From positions 2,768,657-2,832,656 of the forward strand of contig NZ_CP113064.1 in assembly GCF_026625805.1 (NCBI RefSeq): 64,000 bases of DNA, in the 5' to 3' direction. A program made the position numbers and the translations under genes. Shown piece by piece: positions 18,211 to 27,408 of the stretch. This DNA is from Brevundimonas sp. SL130. Its GTDB lineage: Bacteria > Pseudomonadota > Alphaproteobacteria > Caulobacterales > Caulobacteraceae. The notes beneath the pieces were generated by a model, which was not told where the DNA came from, did no database searches, and was given only the letters and a program-made list of their open reading frames with translations. Positions within the stretch are counted from its first letter, which is position 1, and every line of letters begins with the position of its first letter.

Positions 18211-19646
18211 TGGCTGAGAAGCTTTTTCTGGGCGCCAAGCTGCGCAAACTGCGCGAGGCGCGCGGCTGGACGCTGGAGGCCTGCGCCGAACGTCTGGGCC
18301 TGTCGCCCTCCTACTTGTCGCAGATCGAGACCAATCAGCGCCCGGCCACCGCCCGCGTCCTGATCGCCCTGACCCGCGCCTTCCATATCGACGCCAGCCT
18401 GTTCGATCTTGAGGGCGACGCCCGCCTGATCGCCGACCTGCGCGAAGCCACCACCGACATCGCCGGCCCGGTCAGCGGTGGGGCCGAGCCCCCGACCGCG
18501 GCCGAGCTGAAACAGGCCGTCGCCAACACCCCGCGCCTGGCCCACCAGTTCCTGGCCCTGCACCAGGCCTTCCGCCAGCTGGACGAGCGGGTGAAGGCGC
18601 TGGACGACACCCTGGGCCGCGACGAACTGGGCGCCCGCGTCGCCCTGCTGCCCTATGAGGAGGTCCGCGACTTCTTCCACTACCGCGACAACTACGTCGA
18701 CAGTCTGGACACGGCGGCCGAGACCCTGGCGGCCGAGATCCCCCAGGACGGCCCGATCGAACGGACGCTGGAGACCCTGCTGGCCGACCGGCACGGCGTC
18801 CGCACCGTCTATGTGGCGGGGCAGGAGGCCCTGCGCCGCTATGATCCCGCCGGCCGGATCCTCAGCCTCGACGCCTGGCTGCCCGGCGCGACCCGGTCCT
18901 TCCAGCTGGCCCACCAGCTGGCCCTGCTGTCCTTCCGCGACCGGATCGAGACCGAGCTGGACCAGGCCGCCTTCCGCACCCAGGCCGCGCGCGACGTGGC
19001 CCGCGTCGGCCTGGCCAACTACGCCGCCGGCGCGCTTCTGCTGCCCTACCGCGCCTTCCTCGAGGCGGCGCGGGCCGAGAAGCACGACATCGACCGCCTT
19101 CGCACCCGCTTCCAGGTCAGTTTCGAACAGGTCTGCCACCGGCTCTCGACCCTGCAACGGCCCGGCTGGCGCGGCGTGCCCTTCTATTTCGCCCGCGTCG
19201 ACATGGCCGGCAACATCACCAAACGCCACAGCGCCACCCGCTTCCAGTTCGCCCGCTTCGGCGGCGCCTGCCCCCTGTGGAACGTGCACGAAGCCTTCGC
19301 CACGCCCGACCGGATCGGGGTGCAACTGGCCGAGATGCCCGACGGCTCGCGCTACATCTCCATCGCCCGCAGCGTGTCCAAGCCCAGCGGCTCCTACCTC
19401 GCCAACGACCGCCGCTACGCCCTGTCCCTGGGCTGCGAGGTCGAACACGCCGGGGCGCTGGTCTATGCCGCCGGCCTGGACCTGAACGGCCCCGCCGCCC
19501 GGATCGGCGTCAGCTGCCGCATCTGCGAGCGCACCGACTGCACCCAGCGCGCCTTCCCGCCCCTGGACCGCGCCCTTCACGTGCCCGAGAACGAGCGCGG
19601 CGTCGTGCCCTATGTGCTGGATGGCCCCCGCCCGGACCGCTATTGA
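18210..19646 (+). CDS. Short-chain fatty acyl-CoA regulator (ScfR/PccR family)
   Basis: A 478-residue regulator. The N-terminal XRE helix-turn-helix ([19 protein letters not shown]...[21 protein letters not shown]) is followed by an ImmA/IrrE-like DUF955 region and a C-terminal DUF2083 domain with a Cys-rich element, [18 protein letters not shown]. This architecture is specific to ScfRs, which sense acyl-CoA and control propionyl-CoA carboxylase, methylcitrate or glyoxylate genes. It is divergent from pccB with TTTGCAAA-type sites between. I use the ATG at 18210; a TTG at 18204 is also in frame. Confidence 0.93.
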   Translation: MAEKLFLGAKLRKLREARGWTLEACAERLGLSPSYLSQIETNQRPATARVLIALTRAFHIDASLFDLEGDARLIADLREATTDIAGPVSGGAEPPTAAELKQAVANTPRLAHQFLALHQAFRQLDERVKALDDTLGRDELGARVALLPYEEVRDFFHYRDNYVDSLDTAAETLAAEIPQDGPIERTLETLLADRHGVRTVYVAGQEALRRYDPAGRILSLDAWLPGATRSFQLAHQLALLSFRDRIETELDQAAFRTQAARDVARVGLANYAAGALLLPYRAFLEAARAEKHDIDRLRTRFQVSFEQVCHRLSTLQRPGWRGVPFYFARVDMAGNITKRHSATRFQFARFGGACPLWNVHEAFATPDRIGVQLAEMPDGSRYISIARSVSKPSGSYLANDRRYALSLGCEVEHAGALVYAAGLDLNGPAARIGVSCRICERTDCTQRAFPPLDRALHVPENERGVVPYVLDGPRPDRY

Positions 19647-19653
19647 TCGGGGC

Positions 19654-20686
19654 ATGACTTCGAACACCCCCATCGGCGTCGCCGTCGTCGGCTACGGCCT
19701 GGCGGGCCAGACCTTCCACGCCCCCCTGATCAAGGCGACCCCCGGCCTTCACCTGACCGCCGTCGTCTCGTCCCGCCCTGAAGCGGTCCACGCCGACATG
19801 CCGGAGGTCGCGGTCCTGCCCGACCTGAACGCTGCGCTCGCCCGCGACGACATCGGCCTGATCGTCGTCGCCACCCCCGACGCCCTGCACGCCGAACAGT
19901 CGATCGCCGCGCTTCAGGCCGGCAAGTCGGTGGTGGTGGACAAACCCTTCGCCGCCACGCTTGAGCAGGCCCAAGCCGTCGCCGCCGTCGCCGCCGCCTC
20001 GCCCGGCGTATTCAGCGTCTTCCAGAACCGCCGCTGGGACGCGGACTTCCTGACCCTGCGCCGGCTGATCGCCGAGGGCGAACTGGGCGATGTCGCCGTA
20101 TTCGAAAGCCACTACGACCGCTTCCGCCCCACCGTCACCGACCGCTGGAAGGACCAGCGCGACGGCGGCGTCTGGGCCGACCTGGGCCCCCACCTGATCG
20201 ACCAGGCGGTGCAGCTGTTCGGCCCGCCCCTGGCCGTCTACGCCGACCTCCAGGCCCAGCGCGTCGGCGCGACCGCCATCGACTACGCCCACGTCCTGCT
20301 GCGCTACGACCGGCTGCGCGTCATCCTGAACATGAGCCACCTCGCCGCCGACGCCGGCCTGCGCTACGTCGTCCACGGCACAGGCGGCAGCTTCGTCAAA
20401 CACGGCCTCGACGCCCAGGAAGACCAATCCAAAGCCGGCCTTCGCCCCGGCCACCCCGACTGGGGCCTCGACCCCTCGCCCGGCGTCCTGGCCCGACAGC
20501 TCGACGGCCAAACCCTCGGCCCCCCCCCCCGAACGCGGCGACTACCCCGCCTTCTACGCCGCCGTCCGCGACGCCATCCGCGGCCAAGCCCCCCCGCCCG
20601 TCCCCACCGACCAGGCCCTGACCGTCATGCGCATCCTCGACGCGGGACGACGCAGCGCGGCGGAGCGGCGCGAGGTGTCGCTCTAA
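19654..20686 (+). pseudogene. Gfo/Idh/MocA oxidoreductase (YdgJ-like), frameshifted at a poly-C run
   Basis: The N-terminal NAD(P)-binding domain starts GVAVVGYGLAGQTFHAPLI and continues with VVVDKPFA and the C-terminal domain signature GGVWADLGPHLIDQAVQLFG, as in YdgJ-type oxidoreductases. At an 11-C run (20520-20530) the frame changes: the original frame goes into Arg/Pro-rich nonsense, whereas removing one C restores DYPAFYAAVRDAIRG...DQALTVMRILDAGRRSAAER and a stop at 20684-20686, giving about 343 residues, the family's usual size. This is a sequencing or assembly slip, a true mutation or a slippery tract; I cannot tell which. Confidence 0.85.
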
Positions 20687-20689
20687 CTT

Positions 20690-20863
20690 TCACCTCCCCG
20701 CGCGCGAAGGCGCGCGGGGAGGACAGGTCGCGTAGCGACCAGGCGGGGGCGACTCCGACAGTCGTGATGACCACGCCGGCTTCCAACACCGCCTCGCCCC
20801 CACCTGGCGCTCGCTGACGCTCCCGCCTGTCCTCCCCGCCGGCCTTCGCCGACGGGGAGGTGA
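20690..20863. repeat. Family B inverted-repeat element, copy 1
   Basis: Outer arms TCACCTCCCCG and CGGGGAGGTGA with nested hairpins CCCCGCGCGC/GCGCGCGGGG and CCCGTCGGCGAAGGCCGGCGGGG. Next inward, GGACAGG and CCTGTCC pair. Inner segments (GGTCGCGTAGCGACC, CGAGCGCCAGG-like) match copies at 30632 and 30818. It occupies the spacer after the oxidoreductase. Confidence 0.8.
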
Positions 20864-20920
20864 GAGAGCACCCCACCCTACCGCGAGTTCATCCGCCCGC
20901 CTCATTCCCGCCCCAATCCG

Positions 20921-20946
20921 CTACGCATGTAGCGCTACAAATGTAG
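20921..20946. promoter_or_regulatory. Tandem BlaI-type operators
   Basis: Two 12-bp palindromes of the form CTACNNATGTAG, CTACGCATGTAG at 20921-20932 and CTACAAATGTAG at 20935-20946, lie 25-51 bp upstream of the blaI-like start. BlaI/MecI repressors bind TACA/TGTA dyads, so this is the expected autoregulatory operator pair. Confidence 0.8.
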
Positions 20947-20971
20947 CGTCAACAGTCCCGGGAACAGCCTC

Positions 20972-21346
20972 ATGATCGAATCCCTGCCCCGCCGCGAACG
21001 CGAGGTCTTCGAGACCCTGTGTCGGCTCGAGAAGGGCGCCGCCGCCGCCGTCCGCAACGCCCTGTCCGACGTGCTCAGCGATTCCGCCGTCCGCACCCTG
21101 TTGTCGCGGCTGGAGGCCAAGGGTCTGATCGAACGAACCCCTGGCCCCGACGGCTATGTCTACAGCCCGGTCCAGCGCACCGAGGCTGTCGCCGCCGGCG
21201 CCCTGCAACGGATGATCGACACCTTCTTCGCCGGCTCGGCCGCCAGCGCCGCAACCGCCCTGCTGGGCCTGGGCCAGAAGCTGACGCCGCAAGAGGCCGC
21301 CACCCTCGAACGCATCATCGACGAATCCGTGGAGCGCAAGTCGTGA
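20972..21346 (+). CDS. BlaI/MecI/CopY-family transcriptional repressor
   Basis: A 124-residue winged-helix repressor: LPRREREVFETLCRLEKGAAAAVRNAL, then SAVRTLLSRLEAKGLIERT and the wing DGYVYSPVQRTE, followed by a C-terminal dimerisation helix region ending in ESVERKS. In BlaR1/MecR1 systems the protease partner relieves repression. The downstream M56 gene starts inside its stop codon (GTGA), so the pair is coupled. Two operators lie just upstream. Confidence 0.92.
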   Translation: MIESLPRREREVFETLCRLEKGAAAAVRNALSDVLSDSAVRTLLSRLEAKGLIERTPGPDGYVYSPVQRTEAVAAGALQRMIDTFFAGSAASAATALLGLGQKLTPQEAATLERIIDESVERKS

Positions 21347-23040
21347 CCTGGGCCCTTCTGCTGTCCCTGCTGGTCAAGTCCAGCCTGATCGCCGGCGCCG
21401 GTCTGGCCTGTTCGCGCCTGCTGGCCCAGCGGCCGGTCGATCGGGTCGACATCCTGCGCGGCGTGACCTGTCTGCTGCTGGTCCTGCCGGTGATCATGGC
21501 GGTCCTGCCGTCGCTGAAACTGGTGGTCCTGCCCGCCGCCGAGCCCCTCATCACACCACAGACTATGCCCATGTGGCAGGGCGAGGTCGGCCCCGTCGCC
21601 GGGGTCGAAATCTCCGGCGCCCTGCCCTGGCCCACCCCCGCCCTGATCTTCGGCCTGGTCTGGCTGATCGGCGTCGCGGCGGTCGCCGGACGGCTGCTCT
21701 TGGGCCTGCACACCCTGGAGCGCTGGACCCAGGAAGGCCGCGCGGTCAAATGCCCGGCCTGGCGCACCGCGCTGGACACCCAGACCACCGGCCGAGCGCC
21801 GCGCCTGATCGCCAACGACCGGCTGTCGGGCCCGCTCAGCTGGGGCGCCGCGCCCGGCGTCATCCTGGTCGATCCGACCAGTCTCGCCGAACGCCAGGCC
21901 GCTCCCGCCATCCTCGCCCACGAACTGGCCCATCTGCGGCGCAAGGACTGGGTCTTCCTGGTTCTGTCGCGGCTCAGCCTGGCCCTGTTCTGGTTCAACC
22001 CCCTGGTCTGGGCCCTGCACCTCGACCTGGTCGCCCGCTCCGAAGAGGCCGCCGACGCCGACGCCCTGACCACCGTGGACCGTCAAGTCTACGCCCGCGC
22101 CCTGGTCCGCCTGGCCGCCCATCCCGTCCCCCGCTCCATCCCTTGCGCCGCCAGCCCCATGGCCGCCGACGCCCGCACCCTGAAGACAAGGATCGCCTGC
22201 ATCATGTCGAACACGCCGTCCCGCCGTCGCCCGCTGACCGTCGCCCTGACCGTCGCCGCCCTCGCCGCCGTCGCCACGCCTCTCGCCGCGCTCGAGCTGA
22301 GCCGCCAGGACTACGCCAGTCCGCCCCCGCCGCCTGAAACGCCCGAGCCGGCCCAACCTCCGGCCCCGCCCGCCCCGCCGGAACCGCCCGCACCGCCGTC
22401 CCTGGTCGTGCCGCCGTCCCTGGTCGTGCCGCCCGCGCCTCCGGCTCCGCCTGCGCCGCCCGCTCCCCCGGCGCCGTCCATCTTCCACTCAAGCTACAGC
22501 TACACCTACAGCGGCGGCGTCCCCTCGCCGGAAGCGGAACGCGCCGCAGCCGACGCCCGCGCCCAGGCTGAGCAGGCCCGCGCCCGCGCCGCCGAGGCCC
22601 GTCGCAACGCCGCCGAGAGCCGTCGCCAAGCCGAAGACAGCCGCGCTCGGGCCGAGATCGCCCGCCTCGACGGCGCCCAGGCCCGCGCTCACGCCGCCCA
22701 GGTCCGTGTCCGGGGCGAACAGGCCCGCGTCGAAGGCGAAAAGGCGCGGCGCATGGGTGAGCAAGCCCGGCTCCAGGCCGCCAGCGCCCGCGTGGACGCC
22801 CGCCGCCAGATGGCCCTGGGCGCCGAACAGATGCGCAAGGGCGCTCAGAACCTGCGAGCGGAAGCCGTCCGCCTCCGCGACCCCGCCTACCGCGCCCGCC
22901 AGATCGCCGACAATCGCACGCGCGGCAACCACGTCACCGACGCCGAACTCCTGGCCCTCTCCGCCAGCCTGCCCGCCAGAGCCGACGAGATGGACCGCAA
23001 CGCGGACCGTCTGGCGCAAGACGCGCAGCGTCAGGACTGA
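21343..23040 (+). CDS. BlaR1-like M56 membrane metallopeptidase with heptad-repeat tail
   Basis: About 565 residues from the GTG at 21343, overlapping the blaI stop. N-terminal membrane helices (TWALLLSLLVKSSLIAGAGL; VTCLLLVLPVIMAVL; LIFGLVWLIGVAAVAGRLL) precede the zinc motif HELAH (about residues 193-197) with the downstream Glu in RSEEAADADAL, so the protease looks active. A fourth helix near 290 leads to a Pro-rich linker (PPAPPAPPEPPAPPSLVV, including a duplicated PPSLVV). The periplasmic part is a highly regular 7-residue repeat, not a penicillin-binding sensor domain, so the signal is probably not a beta-lactam sensed in the BlaR1 way. No beta-lactamase is adjacent. Confidence 0.85.
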   Translation: MTWALLLSLLVKSSLIAGAGLACSRLLAQRPVDRVDILRGVTCLLLVLPVIMAVLPSLKLVVLPAAEPLITPQTMPMWQGEVGPVAGVEISGALPWPTPALIFGLVWLIGVAAVAGRLLLGLHTLERWTQEGRAVKCPAWRTALDTQTTGRAPRLIANDRLSGPLSWGAAPGVILVDPTSLAERQAAPAILAHELAHLRRKDWVFLVLSRLSLALFWFNPLVWALHLDLVARSEEAADADALTTVDRQVYARALVRLAAHPVPRSIPCAASPMAADARTLKTRIACIMSNTPSRRRPLTVALTVAALAAVATPLAALELSRQDYASPPPPPETPEPAQPPAPPAPPEPPAPPSLVVPPSLVVPPAPPAPPAPPAPPAPSIFHSSYSYTYSGGVPSPEAERAAADARAQAEQARARAAEARRNAAESRRQAEDSRARAEIARLDGAQARAHAAQVRVRGEQARVEGEKARRMGEQARLQAASARVDARRQMALGAEQMRKGAQNLRAEAVRLRDPAYRARQIADNRTRGNHVTDAELLALSASLPARADEMDRNADRLAQDAQRQD

Positions 23041-23168
23041 GTTGTCGGAACGGGACCAGTACAACCCAGTTTGAACGTACGGTTAAACAAGCTGAACCAT
23101 ACAATCTAACGCCGCATAAATATCCCCGTGACGTTGCTGTCCCGTCATTTCGACAGAGCGGGGACAAG

Positions 23169-23633
23169 ATGTTTTCAGAAAGTGCAGCGGCTTGGGTTCA
23201 GGCCGGTGGATCCATACTCGCCATCCTGGCGGCTTGGATCATGGCGACATGGCAAGATCGGGCGCATGATCGGCGCAAGGCTCAGCAAATCAAGGATCGC
23301 ATCGCTGCAACCGAGGTGGTGTTGTTCCAGTGCTGCGCAGCCCTATCGCGGGCGAACAATAAGATGTTGGGCAAAGGCAGAAAATTCAGTTTGGGGAACG
23401 TGGGCCAGACCGAGCAGGAGTTCGACGCATGCTTGGATTACCTGTCGCGGGTACCGATTTTCGATATCCCGGACACGGACCTTGTCGGTCGCGTCGTGGA
23501 CGCCCGCTATTGGGTCATGACCTCGCGTAGGCGGGCCGCGCAGGTGCGTGAGCAGTTGGAGAAGAACGAGACTGCGGCCGTCAACTTCGCCGAACCGCTC
23601 GAAAAGATGACGATGCTCTCCCGCACGGCCTGA
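23169..23633 (+). CDS. Hypothetical single-pass membrane protein
   Basis: A 154-residue protein with one N-terminal membrane helix (AGGSILAILAAWIMATW), then a cytoplasmic basic and coiled-coil part (QDRAHDRRKAQQIKDRI) and a C-terminal helix pair. I do not recognise the family. The GC content and codon use are lower than in flanking genes, which suggests acquisition. GGGGA lies 6 bases before the ATG. It converges on the Hsp70-type gene with a 7-bp gap. Confidence 0.65.
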   Translation: MFSESAAAWVQAGGSILAILAAWIMATWQDRAHDRRKAQQIKDRIAATEVVLFQCCAALSRANNKMLGKGRKFSLGNVGQTEQEFDACLDYLSRVPIFDIPDTDLVGRVVDARYWVMTSRRRAAQVREQLEKNETAAVNFAEPLEKMTMLSRTA

Positions 23634-23640
23634 ACGAGCA

Positions 23641-24978
23641 CTATTGAGCGGACGCCCCCTGCGTCCACCGCTCCACGTCCGGCTGAAGCCCGATCAAGGC
23701 CAGGCCGGCGGCGATGGATTCGAACTCGCCGCCCGTTTCGATCCGCTCCGTTCCAAACCGGCGATGGAACATCGTCCGCACGGCGGGGGTCAGGGAGGTG
23801 CCGCCGGTCAGGAAGACCCGGTCGATCCCCTCCGGCGCCAGGCCCGAGACGCGCATCGCCTCGTCCAGGGCCTCGTCCAGAGCGGTTTCGATGGCGGTCA
23901 GTTCGGGCGCGATCCAGGCCTCGAACTGGGCCCGCGTGACCGGCTTCTCGATCCGCACATCGCCGGCCACGAACGAGAAGTCCGCCGTCTCGGCCGCCGA
24001 CAGATCCTGTTTCAGGGTCGAGACCGCGCGGTACAGGGCGTGGCCGTGGTTGTCGTCCAGCACCTCGATCAGCCGGTCGATCTTCTCGGGCTCCAGCGAG
24101 GTGGTGGCCAGGCTCCGGATGTCGCGCATGTCGCGCGACGCCCGCAGCAGGGCCAGCTGGTCCCAGCGGGCGAAGGCCGAATAATAGCGTTGCGGCACCG
24201 GCAGGGTCTTGCCCACACTGGCGTAGAAACTGCCCTTGCCCAGTTCCGGCGACACCAGATTGTCGATGATCCGATAGTCGAAGGCGTCGCCCGCCACCCC
24301 GACCCCCGACCGCGCCAGGGGCGTGGACTTCAGCCCGTCGGGCGTCCGTTCGAAGCGGATGATCGAAAAGTCGCTGGTGCCCCCGCCGAAGTCGGCGACC
24401 AGCACCGTCGCATCCTGTTTCAGGGTCCGCGCGAAATAGAAGGCGGCCCCGACCGGCTCATAGGCGTAGCGGACATCCTCGAACCCCAGCCGGCGGAATG
24501 CGGTCTCATACCGCTCCAGCGCCAGGGCCTCATCCGGCCGCGCCCCGGCGAAGGTCACCGGCCGGCCCACGATGACGCGCGGCGGCAGGTCGGCCATGGC
24601 CGCCCCCGCATGATGGCGCAGCTTCAGCAGAAAGGCGGCCAGCAGGTCTTCGAATGTATAGCGCCGGTCGTGAATCCGCGTCTCGGTGAAGGCGGCGCTG
24701 GCGGCGAAGGTCTTGAACGACTGGATGAACCGGGTGTCGTGCGGGTCCTCGACATAGGCCTCGATGGCCCAGGGCCCGGCCTCGACCACCCGCTCGGGCC
24801 GCCCGTCGCCCTCGGCCGCATGGAACTGGAAGCTCAGGGCCGAGCGGAAGGTCGAGCTTTCGCCGCCCTCGACCACGAACTGCACCAGAATGGCCCCGTT
24901 CGTCGGGTCCGCCACCGCAACGACGGAATTGGTCGTGCCGAAGTCGATGCCGATCGTCAGCGGCTGTGGCGTAGTCAT
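23641..24978 (-). CDS. YegD-like Hsp70-family protein
   Basis: A 445-residue actin/Hsp70-fold ATPase. Phosphate-1 loop IGIDFGTTNSVVAV, the connect segment ADFGGGTSDFSIIRF and the adenosine motif VFLTGGTSLTPAVR are intact. It lacks the DnaK substrate-binding and lid domains, as in E. coli YegD, whose role is poorly known. Inserts such as VGDAFDYRIIDNLVSPELGKG are typical of this subfamily. It stands alone on the minus strand. Confidence 0.88.
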   Translation of the reverse strand: MTTPQPLTIGIDFGTTNSVVAVADPTNGAILVQFVVEGGESSTFRSALSFQFHAAEGDGRPERVVEAGPWAIEAYVEDPHDTRFIQSFKTFAASAAFTETRIHDRRYTFEDLLAAFLLKLRHHAGAAMADLPPRVIVGRPVTFAGARPDEALALERYETAFRRLGFEDVRYAYEPVGAAFYFARTLKQDATVLVADFGGGTSDFSIIRFERTPDGLKSTPLARSGVGVAGDAFDYRIIDNLVSPELGKGSFYASVGKTLPVPQRYYSAFARWDQLALLRASRDMRDIRSLATTSLEPEKIDRLIEVLDDNHGHALYRAVSTLKQDLSAAETADFSFVAGDVRIEKPVTRAQFEAWIAPELTAIETALDEALDEAMRVSGLAPEGIDRVFLTGGTSLTPAVRTMFHRRFGTERIETGGEFESIAAGLALIGLQPDVERWTQGASAQ

Positions 24979-25031
24979 GACCCGGCTCCTTGAAGGGCGG
25001 GCTTCCTACAGCGTCCTCGTGGATTATGAAA

Positions 25032-25229
25032 CTAAGCTTCGTGCGCCGACGGACATGAGACAGAGGTCGCGGCTCCATATTCGCAGCCCGGCTGGCGATC
25101 CAAGCCCCGACCGACCAGCCAGAACACCGCCGCCCAGACCAGCAGCGAAAAGATCAGGGCCCCGCCCCAACCGATGATGCGCCAATAGGCGCGGCGGGCG
25201 TCGTCCACGATAACGTCAGGGTCGTTCAT
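25032..25229 (-). CDS. Small single-pass membrane protein
   Basis: A 65-residue protein (MNDPDVIVDDARRAYWRIIG) with one membrane helix WGGALIFSLLVWAAVFWLVG and a short tail containing two Cys (GCEYG, VSCPS). A strong GGAGG site lies 6 bases upstream of the ATG at 25229, which is the main reason to believe it. No family recognised; it may be conserved only within the genus. Confidence 0.6.
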   Translation of the reverse strand: MNDPDVIVDDARRAYWRIIGWGGALIFSLLVWAAVFWLVGRGLDRQPGCEYGAATSVSCPSAHEA

Positions 25230-25350
25230 ATCGACCTCCGATCTGCAACACAGGCCCCTTCATTCGCCTCCAGCGCGAGTCCTGCAACCCGGCAATATAC
25301 TTAACCAGCGCAAGTTCTGTGGACGGGACGCTCCGGCATTTCATCGCGGC

Positions 25351-26190
25351 CTATGTTTGGGCGGCCCGATGACGCGCCAGCACGGCCTCGGCCTGGACCA
25401 GATGCAGACGTTCCACCATGGCGCCCGCCACCCGGATCGCGCCCCGCCCCTCGGCTTCCGGCGCGGCGAAGGCCTCGACCACGGCGCGGGCCGCCTCGAC
25501 CTCCGCCTCGCTCGGCGAGAAGGCGGCGTTGGCGGCGGCGATCTGCGACGGATGGATCAGGCTCTTGCCGTCGAACCCGTACAGCCGCCCCTGCGCCGCC
25601 TCGGCCGCCAGGCCGTCGGCGTCCTCGATCCGGTTGAACACCCCGTCGATGGCCGCCAGCCCCTGCGCCCGCGCCGCCACCACCAGGGCCGCCAGCCACG
25701 GCTTGAACGGCTCGCGATCCGGCGACGCCCCCGTCCCCAGCGCCTTGTCCAGGTCATTGACCCCCAGCATCAGCCCGTCCAGCCGCCCGCCCGCCGCCGC
25801 GATCTCATTCAAGGCGATCAGCCCACGCGGCGTCTCGATCATGGCCCACAGCGCCGCCCCCGGCGCGCGGGCCGAGATCGCCTGCACCGTCTCCACCGTC
25901 TCCACCTTGGGCGCGACGATCAGGCCGGCGCCCGCCGCCGCCAGGGCGTCCAGATCGTCCTCGCCCCACTGGCTGTCCAGGGCGTTGATCCGCACCCCCA
26001 GACTCGGCCCAAATCCTCCGGCCCGAACCGCCGCGACCGCCGCCGCCCGCGCCTCAAGCTTGGCCTCGGGCGCCACGGCGTCCTCCAGGTCCAGGATCGC
26101 CACGTCACAGTTCAGACCCCGCACCTTCTCCACCGCCCGCGCATTCGACGCCGGCAGATACAGGACGCTGCGGACCAGATCGCCCCGCAT
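25351..26190 (-). CDS. CitE-like HpcH/HpaI aldolase-family CoA-ester lyase
   Basis: A 279-residue TIM-barrel protein with RSVLYLPASNARAVEKV, the acidic metal-binding DVAILDLEDAVAP, VRINALDSQWGEDDL, the second metal Glu in ALWAMIETPRGL and KSLIHPSQI near the C-terminus. These are landmarks of CitE and malyl-CoA or (3S)-citramalyl-CoA lyase relatives, which cleave or hydrolyse beta-hydroxyacyl-CoA esters. The start overlaps the upstream SDR stop (TGATG). Substrate unknown; an acyl-CoA role would fit the nearby propionate locus, but that is conjecture. Confidence 0.88.
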   Translation of the reverse strand: MRGDLVRSVLYLPASNARAVEKVRGLNCDVAILDLEDAVAPEAKLEARAAAVAAVRAGGFGPSLGVRINALDSQWGEDDLDALAAAGAGLIVAPKVETVETVQAISARAPGAALWAMIETPRGLIALNEIAAAGGRLDGLMLGVNDLDKALGTGASPDREPFKPWLAALVVAARAQGLAAIDGVFNRIEDADGLAAEAAQGRLYGFDGKSLIHPSQIAAANAAFSPSEAEVEAARAVVEAFAAPEAEGRGAIRVAGAMVERLHLVQAEAVLARHRAAQT

Positions 26191-26867
26191 CAGACCCGCC
26201 CGGTCACGGGCACCAGCGCCCCGGTCATGGCCCGGCTCTCGGGCGAGGCCAGGAACAGGATCACCGCCGCCAGATCGGCCGGCGCCACCCAGGTCGCCGG
26301 ATCGGCCTCCGGCATGTCCTTGCGGTTGGCCGGGGTGTCGATGATCGAGGGCAGGACGGCGTTGACCGTCACCGATGTGGCCTTCAACTCCTCCGCCAGG
26401 GCCTGGGTCAGGGCGTGCACCCCCAGCTTGGCCGCGCCGTAAGCCCCCATGCCCGCGCCGGGCTTCAGCGCGGCGGCCGAGCCGATATTGACGATCCGCC
26501 CGTCGCTCGCCGCCTTCAGATAGGGCAGGGCCGCCCGGCTGGTGTTCAGGGCCGTGGTCAGGTTCAGCGCCTGCATCCGCTCCCAGGCCGGCGCCGCGTC
26601 GTCCGTCGTCTGCCACACGAACCCGCCGGCGATATTGGCCAGCACGTCCAGCCGCCCGAACCGGCTGATGACCGAGGCCACGGCCCCCTCGGCCTGGGCC
26701 GCGTCGGTCAGGTCCACCCCGCCAATCTCCAGCACTCCGGCCGGGACCGGATGGCCCGCGGCGTGGTCGATGACCGCCACCGCCAGCCCCGCCGCCTGCG
26801 CGGCCTCCAGCACGGCCCGGCCCAGCACCCCGTGCCCGCCGGTAATCACCATCACCCGTTGCGTCAT
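26190..26867 (-). CDS. SDR-family oxidoreductase
   Basis: About 225 residues with the classical SDR signature: cofactor loop TGGHGVLGRAV, NIAGG, the catalytic Ser in VNIGSAAAL and YGAAK as YxxxK. It is near the short end of the family. The ATG at 26867 has GGAGG upstream; an ATG at 26879 is an alternative. It is translationally coupled to the CitE-like gene downstream, so the two probably act on one pathway. Confidence 0.88.
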   Translation of the reverse strand: MTQRVMVITGGHGVLGRAVLEAAQAAGLAVAVIDHAAGHPVPAGVLEIGGVDLTDAAQAEGAVASVISRFGRLDVLANIAGGFVWQTTDDAAPAWERMQALNLTTALNTSRAALPYLKAASDGRIVNIGSAAALKPGAGMGAYGAAKLGVHALTQALAEELKATSVTVNAVLPSIIDTPANRKDMPEADPATWVAPADLAAVILFLASPESRAMTGALVPVTGRV

Positions 26868-26898
26868 CTCGTCCTCCATCCCCTCCCCCAGATTCCGC

Positions 26899-27408
26899 TC
26901 AACCGGCGGCGAACACCTTGGCCAACAGGCTTTCCAGCCCCGCCTGGTCCACGGCGTCAAAGGCGGCCGGCGTCGTCGCATCCACGTCGAACACGGCGAT
27001 CAGCGCGCCCGAGGCGTCCAGAACCGGCACCACGATCTCGCTGGCCGAGCGGCTGTCGCAGGCGATATGGCCGGGAAAGGCGTGGACGTCCTCGACCAGC
27101 TGGGTCGTCCGCGTCGCCGCCGCCGTCCCGCACACCCCGCGCCCAAAGGCGATCCGCAGGCAGCCCAGCGTGCCCTGATAGGGCCCGACCACCAGTTCGT
27201 CGGCCCCATCCGGCGTCTTGTCCGGCGCCACGACGTAAAACCCCGTCCAGAAGAAGTCGTCGAAGGCGTCGGCCAGCATCGAGGCCACGGTGGCCATCCG
27301 CGCCGTCACATTGGGCTCCCCGTCCAGCACGGCCAGAATCTCGGCCTCGACCTCGGCATAGCGGTCCGCCTTGTCGGCGGGGCGATCGTCGCGGGCGACA
27401 TAGGACAT
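26899..27408 (-). CDS. msrC: Free methionine-(R)-sulfoxide reductase (GAF domain)
   Basis: A 169-residue single-GAF protein. The three catalytic or resolving cysteines of fRMsr are present at residues 83 (GTLGCLRIAFG), 93 (GRGVCGTAA) and 117 (GHIACDSRS), one position off the E. coli numbering of 84, 94 and 118. FFWTGFYVV and EIVVPVLD are also conserved. The enzyme reduces free Met-R-sulfoxide in the cytoplasm and protects against oxidants. It is 31 bp upstream of the SDR gene on the same strand. Confidence 0.93.
   Translation of the reverse strand: MSYVARDDRPADKADRYAEVEAEILAVLDGEPNVTARMATVASMLADAFDDFFWTGFYVVAPDKTPDGADELVVGPYQGTLGCLRIAFGRGVCGTAAATRTTQLVEDVHAFPGHIACDSRSASEIVVPVLDASGALIAVFDVDATTPAAFDAVDQAGLESLLAKVFAAG

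Noticed and set aside
21019..21342. N-terminal extension of the M56 protease frame
   Set aside because: It is the shifted frame of the blaI gene; the GTG at 21343 overlapping the blaI stop is the natural start.
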